Counted from the stretch's first letter, positions 1-9,445 are shown. The stretch is DNA of 64,000 nt from Paracoccus sp. MA (GCF_020990385.1 NZ_CP087597.1:457001-521000), one strand, 5' to 3'. Made by a program: numbers and translations. The notes: a model not told the origin generated them from the letters alone.

Positions 1-788
1 CGCAACCGCCCCCGCAATCCGGCCCGCTGTCCGATCCTGAACTGGACCGCTATGCCCGCCATATCGTGCTGCGCGAGCTGGGCGGGCCGGGACAGGCGGC
101 GCTGAAGCGCGCCCACGTGCTGGTCGTCGGCGCGGGTGGGCTGGGGGCGCCGGTCTGCCTGTATCTGGCGGCGGCCGGCGTCGGGCGGATCACCGTCGCC
201 GACGACGACCGCGTCGGCCTGTCGAACCTGCAGCGGCAGGTGATCTTCCGCAGCGCCGACGACAGCCGTCCCAAGGCCGAGGCGGCGCGCGATGCGATGC
301 TGGCGCTGAACCCGCATGTCGCGGTCGTGGCGCTGAACCGCCGCGTCACCGAAGCCGATGCCGCACTGGTCGCCGAGCACGACCTGGTGCTGGACGGCAC
401 CGACACATTCGCCTCGCGGGTCGCGGTGAACGCGGCCTGCGTCGCGGCGGGCGTGCCGCTGGTGGCCGGCGCCATCGCGCAATGGGAGGGGCAGGTGACG
501 GTCTGGGATCCCAGCAACGGCGCCCCCTGCATGACCTGCACCTTCCCCCAGGCGCCGGCGCCGGGCCTTGCGCCGGCCTGCGCCGAGGCGGGCGTCGTCG
601 GGCCGCTGCCGGGCGTCGTCGGCAGCCTGATGGCGCTGGAGGCGATCAAGCTGATTGCAGGCAGCGGCGAGCCCCTGCGCGGCCGCATGCTGATCTTTGA
701 CGGGCTCTATGGCGAGAATCGGCTGATGAAGATCGCGCGACGGGCCGATTGCCCGACCTGCGGCTCTGGACATTTCCGCGCAGGCTGA
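1..788 (+). CDS. HesA/MoeB/ThiF family adenylyltransferase (5' partial)
   Basis: E1-like enzyme that would adenylate the C-terminus of a ubiquitin-like sulfur carrier (MoaD or ThiS) in molybdopterin or thiamine synthesis. The reading frame is open from base 3, before any start, and begins with the family's ELDRYARHIVLRE block, so the true start lies outside the window. A nucleotide-binding loop VVGAGGLGAP follows, then the zinc ligands CMTC and, at the C-terminus, CPTC. The PACAEAGVVGPLPGV segment is the conserved family block. There is no C-terminal rhodanese domain. MoeB and ThiF cannot be told apart from this fragment, so no symbol is given. Confidence 0.85.
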   Translation, partial: QPPPQSGPLSDPELDRYARHIVLRELGGPGQAALKRAHVLVVGAGGLGAPVCLYLAAAGVGRITVADDDRVGLSNLQRQVIFRSADDSRPKAEAARDAMLALNPHVAVVALNRRVTEADAALVAEHDLVLDGTDTFASRVAVNAACVAAGVPLVAGAIAQWEGQVTVWDPSNGAPCMTCTFPQAPAPGLAPACAEAGVVGPLPGVVGSLMALEAIKLIAGSGEPLRGRMLIFDGLYGENRLMKIARRADCPTCGSGHFRAG

Positions 789-821
789 AACACTCGCGGC
801 CAACCGGAAAAGGAGGCTCGC

Positions 822-2858
822 ATGAACCCCGAACTGACGCATTGGACCGGCCCCCTGGGCCTGCCGCGTTTCGACCTGATCCGCGACGAGGATTTCGACC
901 CGGCCTTCGATGCCTGCCTGAAACTGGCCGAAGAGGCGGTCGAGGCCATCGCCGCCAATCCCGAGCCGCCCAGCTTCGGCAATACCGTCGCCGCGCTTGA
1001 AACCGCCGAGGAGCCGCTGAACCGGCTTTGCGCCGTCTTCTTCACCCTGACCGGGGTCGATTCCAACCCGGCGCGCGAGGATCTGCAGCGCCGGATCGCC
1101 CCGCGTCTGGCCGCGCATGGCAGCAAGGTCAGCATGGACCCGCGGCTGTTCGACCGGGTCGAGGCGGTGATGCAGGATGCCGACGAGCTGTCGCCCGAGG
1201 ACCGCCGCCTGACCGAGCTGACCCTGCGCGGGCTGCGCCGGGCCGGCGCGGGCCTGACCGGCGCGGCGCGCGAGCGCATGATGGCGATCCGCGAACGGCT
1301 GGCGGTGCTGTCCACCGAATTCGCCCAGAACGTGCTGACGGACGAGCGCGACTTCGTCATGGCCATGGCCGACGACCAGCTGGCCGGCCTGCCGGACTGG
1401 CTGGTCCGCGCCATGCGGGCGGCGGCGCGAGAACGCGGGATGCCGGGGCAGGTGGTGACGCTGAACCGCTCGCTGATCGTGCCCTTCCTGGAATATTCCG
1501 AGGAACGCGCCCTGCGCGAGGCTGCCTGGCGGGCCTGGACCGCGCGCGGTTCCGGCCAGGGCGCGGGCGGGGCCGCGACGGACAACCGCCCCATCGCCGC
1601 CGAGATCCTGCAATTGCGCCACGAGCGCGCCCGGCTTCTGGGCTATGCGGATTTCGCCAGCTACAAGCTGGAGCCCGAGATGGCGAAGACGGCCGAAAAC
1701 GTCGAGGCGCTGCTGACCGAGGTCTGGGCCGCCGCCAGGGCCCGGGTCGAGGCCGATGCCGCCCGGCTGACCGAGATGCTGCGCGAGGACGGGGTGAACG
1801 GCGCGCTGGAGCCCTGGGACTGGCGCTTCTACGCCGAGCGGCGGCGCAAGGCCGAGCACGATCTGGACGAGGCCGAGGTCAAGCCCTACCTGACGCTGGA
1901 GGCCATGCTCGGCGCGGTCTTCGACACGGCCCGGCGGCTGTTCGGCATCGAGATGCGCGAGTTCGAGGCGCCGCTCTGGTCGCCCGAGGCCCGGGCCTGG
2001 GAGGTGACGCGCGACGGCCGGCGCCTCGCCGTCTTCGTCGGCGATTACTTCGCCCGGCCCAGCAAGCGTTCGGGCGCCTGGTGTTCCTCGCTGCAGCAGC
2101 AGCACAAGATCGGCGGCGGGCAGCGCCCCATCGTCATCAATATCTGCAACTTCACCCCGCCCGAGGCGGATGGCCAGCCGGCCTATCTGTCCTGGGACGA
2201 TGCGCATACGCTGTTCCACGAATTCGGCCACGCGCTGCATCACATCCTGTCGGACGTGACCTGGCCCTCGATGTCGGGCACCTCGGTCGCGCGGGATTTC
2301 GTCGAATTGCCCAGCCAGCTGTTCGAGCATTGGCTGGAACAGCCCGAGGTGCTGGACCGCCACGCCCGCCATGCCGAGACCGGCGCGCCGCTGCCTGCCG
2401 ATCTGCGCGACCGCATCCTGGCGGCGCGCAATGCCGATCAGGGTTTCGCCACGACCGAATATCTGGAAAGCGCGCTGGTCGATCTGGCCTTCCATCGCGG
2501 TGCGCCGCCTGCCGACCCCATGGCGCGGCAGGCCGAGGTGCTGGCCGATCTGGGCGCGCCGGCGGCTGTTCCGATGCGCCACGCCACGCCGCATTTCGCG
2601 CATGTGTTTTCCGGCGACGGCTACAGCGCCGGCTATTACAGCTACATGTGGTCCGAGGTGATGGATGCGGACGCTTTCGAGGCTTTCCTGGAAAAGGGCG
2701 ACGCCTTCGACCCGGAAACCGCGCGGCGGCTGGAGCAATGGATTCTTTCCAAAGGCGATTCTTTGCCGGCCGACGAACTTTGGTTGAAATTCAGGGAACG
2801 AAAACCGGGGGTTCACGCTTTGTTGAAAGGACGCGGCCTTCTGGCCGAGACCGGCTGA
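822..2858 (+). CDS. M3 family metallopeptidase (oligopeptidase A / dipeptidyl carboxypeptidase type)
   Basis: Cytoplasmic zinc oligopeptidase that degrades short peptides. The 678-residue length is typical of the M3A family. The zinc motif HEFGH is at residues 466-470 inside LFHEFGHALHH, and the downstream FVELPSQLFEHW block supplies the third ligand. The C-terminal GYSAGYYSYMWSEV segment is the substrate-binding signature of Dcp/OpdA enzymes. There is no signal peptide. The ATG at 822 follows an AAGGAGG ribosome site and starts 33 bases after the preceding gene. Dcp and oligopeptidase A are not separable by eye. Confidence 0.93.
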   Translation: MNPELTHWTGPLGLPRFDLIRDEDFDPAFDACLKLAEEAVEAIAANPEPPSFGNTVAALETAEEPLNRLCAVFFTLTGVDSNPAREDLQRRIAPRLAAHGSKVSMDPRLFDRVEAVMQDADELSPEDRRLTELTLRGLRRAGAGLTGAARERMMAIRERLAVLSTEFAQNVLTDERDFVMAMADDQLAGLPDWLVRAMRAAARERGMPGQVVTLNRSLIVPFLEYSEERALREAAWRAWTARGSGQGAGGAATDNRPIAAEILQLRHERARLLGYADFASYKLEPEMAKTAENVEALLTEVWAAARARVEADAARLTEMLREDGVNGALEPWDWRFYAERRRKAEHDLDEAEVKPYLTLEAMLGAVFDTARRLFGIEMREFEAPLWSPEARAWEVTRDGRRLAVFVGDYFARPSKRSGAWCSSLQQQHKIGGGQRPIVINICNFTPPEADGQPAYLSWDDAHTLFHEFGHALHHILSDVTWPSMSGTSVARDFVELPSQLFEHWLEQPEVLDRHARHAETGAPLPADLRDRILAARNADQGFATTEYLESALVDLAFHRGAPPADPMARQAEVLADLGAPAAVPMRHATPHFAHVFSGDGYSAGYYSYMWSEVMDADAFEAFLEKGDAFDPETARRLEQWILSKGDSLPADELWLKFRERKPGVHALLKGRGLLAETG

Positions 2859-2875
2859 CAACAAGGGAGACCACC

Positions 2876-3310
2876 ATGATTTTCCGCAAACCGCTTTTTG
2901 CCGTGGCCGCGGTGGCCACGCTGGGCATCGTCGCGGCCTGCGACCAGACCGCCCCCGCCAATCCCGAACCCACGCCAGGCCCAATCGCGCAGAGCAATGC
3001 GCTGAACGGCACCTACAACCTGCTGGAATCGAATTGCGGCGACGTCGCCAGCGACAAGAGCCTGGTGATCGACGGCAACAAGTTCATCTTCCCGGGTTCG
3101 ACCTGCACCGTGGCGAATTCCGAACAGCAGGTGAACCGCACCCGCGTGACGCTGTCCTGCGACGGCTCGCCGAGCGGCGGCAACCGGGTCGTCGACCTGC
3201 AGCTCCGGCCCGGCGTGCTGCGGCTGACCGAGGATTCGATCACCCTGACCTATCACCAATGCATGCGGGCCACCGCCAGCAGCGATTCGCTGGTCGGCCA
3301 GACGATGTAA
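2876..3310 (+). CDS. small putative lipoprotein
   Basis: Predicted 144-residue exported lipoprotein of unknown function. The N-terminus is a classic type II signal: a basic MIFRK start, a hydrophobic stretch, then the lipobox VAAC with the acylated cysteine at residue 22. A proline-rich linker precedes a compact domain with four further cysteines (NCGD, TCTV, SCDG, QCMR), which could form disulfides in the periplasm. The start follows an AAGGGAGA ribosome site 17 bases after the peptidase gene, so the two are probably co-transcribed. A strong terminator follows. The domain resembles none I can name. Confidence 0.8.
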   Translation: MIFRKPLFAVAAVATLGIVAACDQTAPANPEPTPGPIAQSNALNGTYNLLESNCGDVASDKSLVIDGNKFIFPGSTCTVANSEQQVNRTRVTLSCDGSPSGGNRVVDLQLRPGVLRLTEDSITLTYHQCMRATASSDSLVGQTM

Positions 3311-3332
3311 GGCCGTTCGCGGCCTCTCGACC

Positions 3333-3360
3333 GGCCGCCCCTCCCGCGGGGCGGCCTTCC
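3333..3360 (+). terminator. Rho-independent terminator
   Basis: Perfect 9-bp stem (3333-3341 with 3348-3356) and a 6-base loop, followed by TTCCTT. It closes the peptidase-lipoprotein unit. Confidence 0.7.
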
Positions 3361-3541
3361 TTGCGCCGATCTTGCAACCGCAAGGGGCGCCGCCACGGCC
3401 CTCGACGCGGATAAGGCGGTGTCGGCCCGTATATTCCGGCAGGAGGACGCGAATTCCTTGCTGGGCCGGCCGCGCGCACCCTATCCTTTCCCCGAGCAGA
3501 CGTGAGGAGAATTCCCGGCAATCGGTCAACAGGGGAAAGAC

Positions 3542-4318
3542 ATGGCGGTTTCCAACGTGGTCTCGATGAAAAGTGTCGACGAGGTGCCGATCGACAAGAT
3601 GGGGCTCGAGCATTATTTCGTGAATTACGAAAGATATATCGGCCCTCTCAGGCATCAGCCGCTGAGATTCATGGAATTGGGCATTGCCCGCGGCGATTCG
3701 CTGAAATACTGGGAAACCTGGCTGCCCCATGCCGAAATCACCGGGTTGGACATCAATCCCTGCGACGCCCGTTTCGACAGCGGCCGGGTGCGCTGCTATG
3801 TCGGCGAGCAGCAGGACAAGGCGCTGCTGGACCGCATCGCGGCCGAGCGTGCGCCCGAGGGTTTCGACGTCATCATCGACGACGCCTCGCATGTCGGGCA
3901 ATTGTCCCGCATCTGTTTCTGGCATCTCTTTGAAAACCACCTCAAGCCGGGCGGATATTATTTCATCGAGGATTGGGGCACCGGATATTGGCCGCAATAT
4001 CCGGACGGGAAGCATTATCGCCCCCACCCGCCGGAGCTTTCCGCCCATGAAAGGCTGCTTGACCGGCTGCACAAATCGGGGCTGGTGCAGGCGGTCTATC
4101 CGCTGCGCAAGGCGACCGGCTGGATGCGCTGGAACCTGGTGCGGCGGCGCTTCCACGGCCACGACCGCGGCATGGTCGGTTTCGTCAAGGAACTGGTCGA
4201 CGAATGCGGGGCCGAGGACATGACCCATCCGAGTTTCGGCACCGGCACGCCGCGCGCCTCGCGCTTCGACTGGATGCGCATCTCGCTGGGGCATGTGGTG
4301 ATCCGCAAGGCCGGCTGA
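3542..4318 (+). CDS. class I SAM-dependent methyltransferase (TylF/MycE-like)
   Basis: Predicted 258-residue methyltransferase. It has a short SAM-binding motif FMELGIARGDS, the acidic strand-2 end GLDIN and the IIDDASH block. That spacing recalls metal-dependent sugar or macrolide O-methyltransferases of the TylF/MycE/CmcI type, where acidic residues of this block bind magnesium. The substrate is unknown, since no glycosyltransferase or polyketide gene is nearby. The first 60 codons use AGA, AGT, TTG and ATT more than neighbouring genes, which suggests acquisition. The ATG at 3542 follows a GGGGAAAG ribosome site. Confidence 0.8.
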   Translation: MAVSNVVSMKSVDEVPIDKMGLEHYFVNYERYIGPLRHQPLRFMELGIARGDSLKYWETWLPHAEITGLDINPCDARFDSGRVRCYVGEQQDKALLDRIAAERAPEGFDVIIDDASHVGQLSRICFWHLFENHLKPGGYYFIEDWGTGYWPQYPDGKHYRPHPPELSAHERLLDRLHKSGLVQAVYPLRKATGWMRWNLVRRRFHGHDRGMVGFVKELVDECGAEDMTHPSFGTGTPRASRFDWMRISLGHVVIRKAG

Positions 4319-4341
4319 GCGGCGGCGGTCCCGCGGCCCGC

Positions 4342-4944
4342 TCAGTCGCGGATCTCGTCCGCGTCCACGCCCCAGATCGCGGTCTTGGGCACCCAGCCCT
4401 TTTCGCCGCCGCCCGAGACCCGGCACCAGTCGACGGTGCATTCATGCAGCCGCACGATGGCCCCCGCCTCGGCCCGCGCCACCACGTTGCCGCGCGGATC
4501 GGGCCGCGCCAGCAGGTCCAGCATGTCCTTGGTCACGATGGCGGTGCGCACGCCCGACAGCAGCGAATAATGCACCCAGCCGCCGGCGCCGTCCTGATCC
4601 TCGACCCGGCGCCAATGGCCGAACTCGGCCACCACGCGCAGCGGCATGCCGGCATGGCGGAACACCCAGTCGATGCGATGCGACAGGCTGGGGCCGCGCC
4701 GGGCATTGCCCTCGCCGCCCTTCAGGCTGACATAGCGCGGCAGCGGCAGGTTGGTCACCGACCCGCGGTTCGGGTCGCGCTTGCCGTCCTGATGGCGACT
4801 GATCGCCGCATCGGCGGAAACCCCGGGCACCTGCCTGGCGTCCAGGTTCTCGCCCGGATCGGTGGTTTGCGCCAGCGTTGCCGTCCCGAGACACGTCGCC
4901 GCCGCCAATATCGCGGCGCCGAGCCAGGCCTGTCCTTGCTTCAT
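4342..4944 (-). CDS. exported SH3-like domain protein
   Basis: Predicted 200-residue periplasmic protein. The chosen start gives a clean signal peptide (MKQGQAWLGAAILAAATC followed by LGTATLAQ); longer frames only add non-signal sequence. Two bacterial SH3-like repeats follow, the first around YVSLKGGEGNARRGPSLSHRIDWVFRHAG and the second around LLARPDPRGNVVARAEAG, each ending in a W-C/R-V-E/S strand. Such domains bind peptidoglycan or protein ligands in related proteins (SH3_4/COG3807 type). The gene is divergent from the dehydrogenase that starts at 5036. Confidence 0.82.
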   Translation of the reverse strand: MKQGQAWLGAAILAAATCLGTATLAQTTDPGENLDARQVPGVSADAAISRHQDGKRDPNRGSVTNLPLPRYVSLKGGEGNARRGPSLSHRIDWVFRHAGMPLRVVAEFGHWRRVEDQDGAGGWVHYSLLSGVRTAIVTKDMLDLLARPDPRGNVVARAEAGAIVRLHECTVDWCRVSGGGEKGWVPKTAIWGVDADEIRD

Positions 4945-5035
4945 CTGCCCGTCCTGCTTGTTCGGGGTCTTGTGCCTGCCCCGCATCGCGGGCACTTTGC
5001 CAAAAGCCGCCCGGCTTTGGAAGAGAGGAGCGACC

Positions 5036-6046
5036 ATGCCAGCCGTCCAAGCGACCGATCCGACCCGCTCGCGCCTTAAAGTTACCGTGACCCGCCGCCT
5101 GCCCGAGGCGGTCGAGACCCGGATGTCCGAGCTTTTCGACGTGTCGCTGAACGCCGACGACCGCAAGATGAGTCGCGACGAGCTGGTTGCCGCCATGCGC
5201 GTCTCGGACGTGCTGGTGCCGACGGTGACGGACCATATCGACGCCGCCATGCTGGCCCAGGCGGGCGAGAAGCTGAAGCTGATCGCCAATTACGGCGCCG
5301 GCGTGGACCATATCGACGTCCATTCCGCCCGCCAGCGCGGCATCCTGGTCACCAACACGCCCGGCGTGGTGACCGAGGACACGGCGGATGTGGTCATGGC
5401 GCTGATCCTGGGCGTGACCCGCCGCCTGCCCGAGGGCATGGCCGAGATGCAGGCCGGCCGCTGGAAGGGCTGGTCGCCGACCGCGCATCTGGGCGGGCGG
5501 CTGGGCGGCCGGCGCCTGGGCATCCTCGGCATGGGACGCATCGGCCAGGCGGTGGCGCGGCGCGCCAATGTCTTCGGCATGCAGGTGCATTACCACAACC
5601 GCCGCCGCCTGCGCCCCGAGATCGAGGCCGAGCTGCAGGCCACCTATTGGGAAAGCCTGGACCAGATGCTGGCGCGCATGGACATCATCTCGGTGAACGC
5701 GCCGCATACGCCCTCGACCTTCCACCTGCTGAATGCGCGGCGGCTGAAGCTGCTCAAGCCCTCGGCCGTGGTCATCAACACCTCGCGCGGCGAGGTGATC
5801 GACGAGAACGCCCTGACCCGGATGCTGCGCACGGGCGAGATCGCCGGCGCCGGCCTCGACGTTTTCGAGCATGGGCACGAGATCAACCCGCGGCTGCGCG
5901 AGCTGCCCAATGTCGTGCTGCTGCCGCATATGGGCTCGGCCACCATCGAGGGCCGCATCGAGATGGGCGAGAAGGTGATCATCAACATCAAGACCTTTGC
6001 CGACGGCCACCGGCCGCCGGACCTTGTGGTGCCCTCGATGCTGTGA
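5036..6046 (+). CDS. D-2-hydroxyacid dehydrogenase (glyoxylate/hydroxypyruvate reductase type)
   Basis: NAD(P)H-dependent reduction of a 2-keto acid such as glyoxylate or hydroxypyruvate. The 336-residue protein carries the Rossmann motif GMGRIG near residue 160, the catalytic arginine in NTSRGEVID, the acidic partner in LDVFEHG and the catalytic histidine in LLPHMGSAT, in the order usual for the D-isomer-specific family. The ATG at 5036 follows a GAGAGGAG ribosome site; an in-frame extension upstream lacks one and is ignored. The precise substrate is inferred only from resemblance to Rhodobacterales glyoxylate reductases. Confidence 0.9.
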   Translation: MPAVQATDPTRSRLKVTVTRRLPEAVETRMSELFDVSLNADDRKMSRDELVAAMRVSDVLVPTVTDHIDAAMLAQAGEKLKLIANYGAGVDHIDVHSARQRGILVTNTPGVVTEDTADVVMALILGVTRRLPEGMAEMQAGRWKGWSPTAHLGGRLGGRRLGILGMGRIGQAVARRANVFGMQVHYHNRRRLRPEIEAELQATYWESLDQMLARMDIISVNAPHTPSTFHLLNARRLKLLKPSAVVINTSRGEVIDENALTRMLRTGEIAGAGLDVFEHGHEINPRLRELPNVVLLPHMGSATIEGRIEMGEKVIINIKTFADGHRPPDLVVPSML

Positions 6047-6051
6047 CGATG

Positions 6052-6076
6052 CGCCCCGGTTTTCCGGGGCGTTTGC
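6052..6076 (+). terminator. Rho-independent terminator
   Basis: Eight-bp stem (6052-6059 with 6064-6071) closed by a TTTT loop and followed by TTTGCTTT, immediately after the dehydrogenase stop codon. Confidence 0.7.
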
Positions 6077-6206
6077 TTTGCCGGACCGCCCGGATGCGCC
6101 ATGTCGTTTTTGGCCAAGAACATGTCGCCGGGAATGCGGGCCCGGCGCGCGGTTCGGGCTCTAATCGGCACAGGTAGCCCATGCGCGGAATAAGGAGTCG
6201 CTTGCG

Positions 6207-8702
6207 ATGAAAACCCATGTGAAGGCCCTTGTGGTCGGAGGCGGCGCCGTCGGCTGCGGCATCGCGCTGCATCTGGCGCGTGCGGGCTGGGAGACGATGC
6301 TGGTCGAGCGGGACGAGCTGACGGCGGGCTCGACCTGGCATGCCGCGGGCCTGCTGCCGCTGTTCAACATGGGCTATGCGACCAGCCATATTCACGACTA
6401 TTCGGTCAAGCTCTATGCCGGGCTCGAGGCCGAGACCGGGCTGAACGCCGGCTTTACCCGCTGCGGCAACCTGCGCATGGCGCAGACCGATGCGCGGATG
6501 GACGAATACATGCTCTATTCCGCCACCGCCGAGACGGTGGGCATCGAGCATGAATTCCTGACCCCCCAGCAGATCAAGGACCGCTGGCCGCTCGTCCGCA
6601 CCGAGGACCTGAAGGGCGCGCTGTTCCACCCGACCGACGGCTATATCAACCCCGCCGACGTCACCCAGGCCATGGCGCGGGCCGCGCGCATGGCGGGCGC
6701 CAGCATCGAGCGCAAGATCCAGGTCAACGGCTACCGATGGACCGGCGAGGAATGGATCGTCACCTGCGAGAAGATGGTCGAGAAGGGCGGCAACCTGGTC
6801 CCCTCGGGCGAGCAGTTCGAGATCCGCGCCGAACATGTCGTGACCGCGACCGGCAACCATGCGCAGCGCACCGCGCGGCTGCTGGGCATCAAGATCCCCG
6901 CCATCCCGGTCGAGCACCAGTATATCGTGACCGAGCCCGACCCGGCGCTGGTCAAATGGCGCGCCGAGGGCAACCCCGAGCACCCGGTGCTGCGCGATGC
7001 GGACGCCAAATGGTATGTCCGCGAGGAACGCGGCGGCTGGATCCTGGGCCCCTATGAGCGCAATGCCCCGGCGCGCTTCCTCTACGACGTGCCGGAAAGC
7101 TTCCGCGCCGACCTGTTCCCGCTGGATCTGGAGCGGATCGAAGAGGAATACATGTCGATGATCCACCGGCTTCCCACCTCGGAAACCGTGGGCCTCAAGG
7201 ACGATTTCAACGGCCCGATCTGCTACACGCCCGACGGCAACCCGCTGGTCGGCCCGGCGCCCGGCCTGCGCAACATGTGGCTGGCCGAGGGCTTCAGCTT
7301 CGGCATCACCGCCGCGGGCGGCACCGGCCATTACCTGGCGCAGATGATGACCGAGGGCGAGGCCGAGATCGACATGGCGAGCCTCGATCCCCGTCGCTTC
7401 GGCGGCTGGATGACCACCGAATACGCCGCGCGCAAGAACGAGGAATCCTATGAGCACGTCTTCGTCCTGCACCACCCCGACGAGGAGCGCGAAGCCTGCC
7501 GCCCGCTGCGCACCGCGCCCGCCTATGACCGGCAGAAGGAAGCCGGCGCGCAATTCGGCCAGGTGAACGGCTGGGAGCGGCCGAACTATTACGCGCCCGC
7601 CGGTTTCGACGACCATGCCAGCCGCAGCTTCCGCCGCGGCGGCTGGTGGCAATATGCCAAGGCCGAGGCCGAGGCGATCCGGGGTGCCGCCGGGCTGATC
7701 GACGCCTCGGCCTTCGCCAAGCATCGCGTCCATGGCAAGGGGGCGACGGCCTTCCTTGACTGGTTCACCACCAACAAGCTGCCCAAGGTCGGCCGCATCA
7801 ACCTGACCTATGCCCTGACCGAGGCCGGCACGACGCGGACCGAATACACCATCGTGCGGCTGGCCGAGGACGACTACTACCTGATCTCGGCCGGTGCCTG
7901 GGCAGATTACGACGGCGACCACCTGCGCAAGATGGCCGAGGAGATGGAGGGCGAATTCGGCCAGGTGATCGTGCAGGACGTCACCACGCAATGGGGCGTC
8001 TTCGCCCTCGCCGGCCCGAACAGCCGCGCCATCCTCAAAGAGCTGGTGCGCGACGCCGACCCCGCGACGGTGCTGGGCAACAAGCGTTTCCCCTGGCTGT
8101 CGATGCGCAATATCGAGCTGGGCATGTGCCCCGTCCGCGCCATCCGCGTCGCCTATACCGGCGAGCTGGGCTGGGAGTTGCATCACCCGATCGAGTTCGG
8201 CCGCTATCTCTGGGACCAGCTGGTCGCGGCGGGCGAGAAGCATGGGCTGAAGCTGGTCGGCGCCCGCGCCCAGAACTGGCTGCGCCAGGAGAAATCCTAT
8301 CGCGCCTTCGGCACCGAACTGGGCCGCGACGCGACGCCGCTCGAGGCGGGCCTGGACCGCTTCGTCGATCTGGACAAGGAATTCAACGGCAAGCAGGCGA
8401 TGCTGGCGAAGGGCATCCGCTCGAAATGCGTGACGCTGCTGATCGACGGGCCGGACGATGCCGACCCCTGGGGCCGCGAGGCGCTTTACACCCCGGAGGG
8501 GACCGAGAAGATCGGGCGGCTGACCTCGGGCGGCTGGTCGGCGGCCTTCGGCAAGTCCATCGGCATGGGCTATGTCCGCCCCGATCTGGCCGAGCCGGGC
8601 ACCCGGCTCAAGCTTCGCATGCAGCGCCAGCTGTGGGACGCGGTGGTGACCGAGGACAGCCCCTACGACCCCGAAAACAAGGTGATCCGGGTGGACGGCT
8701 GA
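6207..8702 (+). CDS. FAD-dependent dimethylglycine/sarcosine dehydrogenase-like protein with GcvT domain
   Basis: An 831-residue two-domain enzyme expected to demethylate an N-methylated glycine, passing the one-carbon unit to tetrahydrofolate. The N-terminal DAO domain begins with the FAD motif VVGGGAVGCG. It includes GSTWHAAG, where His45 corresponds to the residue that binds FAD covalently in mammalian dimethylglycine and sarcosine dehydrogenases. The C-terminal half, from about residue 430, is a GcvT-like aminomethyltransferase domain with GARAQNWLRQEKSYRAFGTEL. The ATG follows TAAGGAG. A complete choline-to-betaine pathway lies 40 kb downstream, which makes a role in betaine breakdown plausible but unproven. 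Confidence 0.88.
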   Translation: MKTHVKALVVGGGAVGCGIALHLARAGWETMLVERDELTAGSTWHAAGLLPLFNMGYATSHIHDYSVKLYAGLEAETGLNAGFTRCGNLRMAQTDARMDEYMLYSATAETVGIEHEFLTPQQIKDRWPLVRTEDLKGALFHPTDGYINPADVTQAMARAARMAGASIERKIQVNGYRWTGEEWIVTCEKMVEKGGNLVPSGEQFEIRAEHVVTATGNHAQRTARLLGIKIPAIPVEHQYIVTEPDPALVKWRAEGNPEHPVLRDADAKWYVREERGGWILGPYERNAPARFLYDVPESFRADLFPLDLERIEEEYMSMIHRLPTSETVGLKDDFNGPICYTPDGNPLVGPAPGLRNMWLAEGFSFGITAAGGTGHYLAQMMTEGEAEIDMASLDPRRFGGWMTTEYAARKNEESYEHVFVLHHPDEEREACRPLRTAPAYDRQKEAGAQFGQVNGWERPNYYAPAGFDDHASRSFRRGGWWQYAKAEAEAIRGAAGLIDASAFAKHRVHGKGATAFLDWFTTNKLPKVGRINLTYALTEAGTTRTEYTIVRLAEDDYYLISAGAWADYDGDHLRKMAEEMEGEFGQVIVQDVTTQWGVFALAGPNSRAILKELVRDADPATVLGNKRFPWLSMRNIELGMCPVRAIRVAYTGELGWELHHPIEFGRYLWDQLVAAGEKHGLKLVGARAQNWLRQEKSYRAFGTELGRDATPLEAGLDRFVDLDKEFNGKQAMLAKGIRSKCVTLLIDGPDDADPWGREALYTPEGTEKIGRLTSGGWSAAFGKSIGMGYVRPDLAEPGTRLKLRMQRQLWDAVVTEDSPYDPENKVIRVDG

Positions 8703-8729
8703 CCTCCTCCCCAGCCGCCCCAGGAAGAA

Positions 8730-8757
8730 AGGCCCGCCGCGCGCGGGCCTTTTTTTC
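8730..8757 (+). terminator. strong Rho-independent terminator
   Basis: Eight-bp stem (8730-8737 with 8743-8750), 5-base loop and a run of seven T residues. Confidence 0.9.
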
Positions 8758-8872
8758 ATCTGGTTGAACCCCCGCGCGGGAAATCCGTCCTATGCCGTTA
8801 AAAATTGCGAAGAATTGCGCGAAATGTCCGGTTCTTCCGTGGAATTTTCCCTGCTAGGGGAAAGCCGCCTTC

Positions 8873-9445
8873 GTGAAGACAATGAGTAGCAATATGAAGA
8901 TTTCTGGAATTCTGTGCCTTTGCCTGCCGCTTGCCATTTCCGCGGGTTTTGCCCATGCGCAAGACGATTACGGCCAGCGGGGATCGGCCCTGCGCAACAC
9001 CTTCTATATCGGGGCGGGACGCGCCGACGGCGATGCTCCGCTGGAAAACGACGACACGCCGTTTTCGATTGGCTTCATGCATCAGCGGGCCGACAGCAAA
9101 CTGATTCTCGGCTTTGATATCGGTCGCGAGGGAACCATGCTCGATTCGACCTGGGGAATGAACGACCGGCCGAAACAGGCGACATCGTATAACTTCCTGA
9201 TCGGCGGCAATGTGATGGATAACGGGCGTTTCCGCGCGGATGCGGCGCTTTTGCTTGGGGCGCGGGAATCCTTCGCGGATTGTCCCGATTCCTATCTCGG
9301 CTATCAGTGCTATGCAGATGCGGAACCGGATACCGACTACAAGGGCAACTTCGGCGCGGTCGTGACCCTGTCCATGCAAAGCTTCACCATCGGCCTGCGC
9401 GCGACCGGCGAAAGCACGCAGATCCTGGCAGGTTTCCGGTTCTGA
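8873..9445 (+). CDS. exported protein of unknown function, possibly a small outer-membrane beta-barrel
   Basis: Predicted 190-residue exported protein. A GTG start at 8873 is preferred because AGGGGAAAG ends eight bases upstream; ATG codons at 8882 and 8894 are alternatives that still keep the signal peptide ending in AGFAHAQ. The mature part has alternating short amphipathic stretches (FYIGAG, FSIGFM, LILGFDIG, YNFLIGGNV) and ends in ILAGFRF. A C-terminal aromatic residue is usual for outer-membrane barrels. Two cysteines (CPDS, QCYA) could pair. The gene stands alone between two terminators and its base use is less GC-rich than its neighbours. No family is recognised. Confidence 0.7.
   Translation: MKTMSSNMKISGILCLCLPLAISAGFAHAQDDYGQRGSALRNTFYIGAGRADGDAPLENDDTPFSIGFMHQRADSKLILGFDIGREGTMLDSTWGMNDRPKQATSYNFLIGGNVMDNGRFRADAALLLGARESFADCPDSYLGYQCYADAEPDTDYKGNFGAVVTLSMQSFTIGLRATGESTQILAGFRF

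Noticed and set aside
1028..2875. The 5' part of a long plus-strand frame that ends in the lipoprotein
   Set aside because: Only the part from ATG 2876 has coding features; the upstream part is an Arg-rich shadow of the peptidase.
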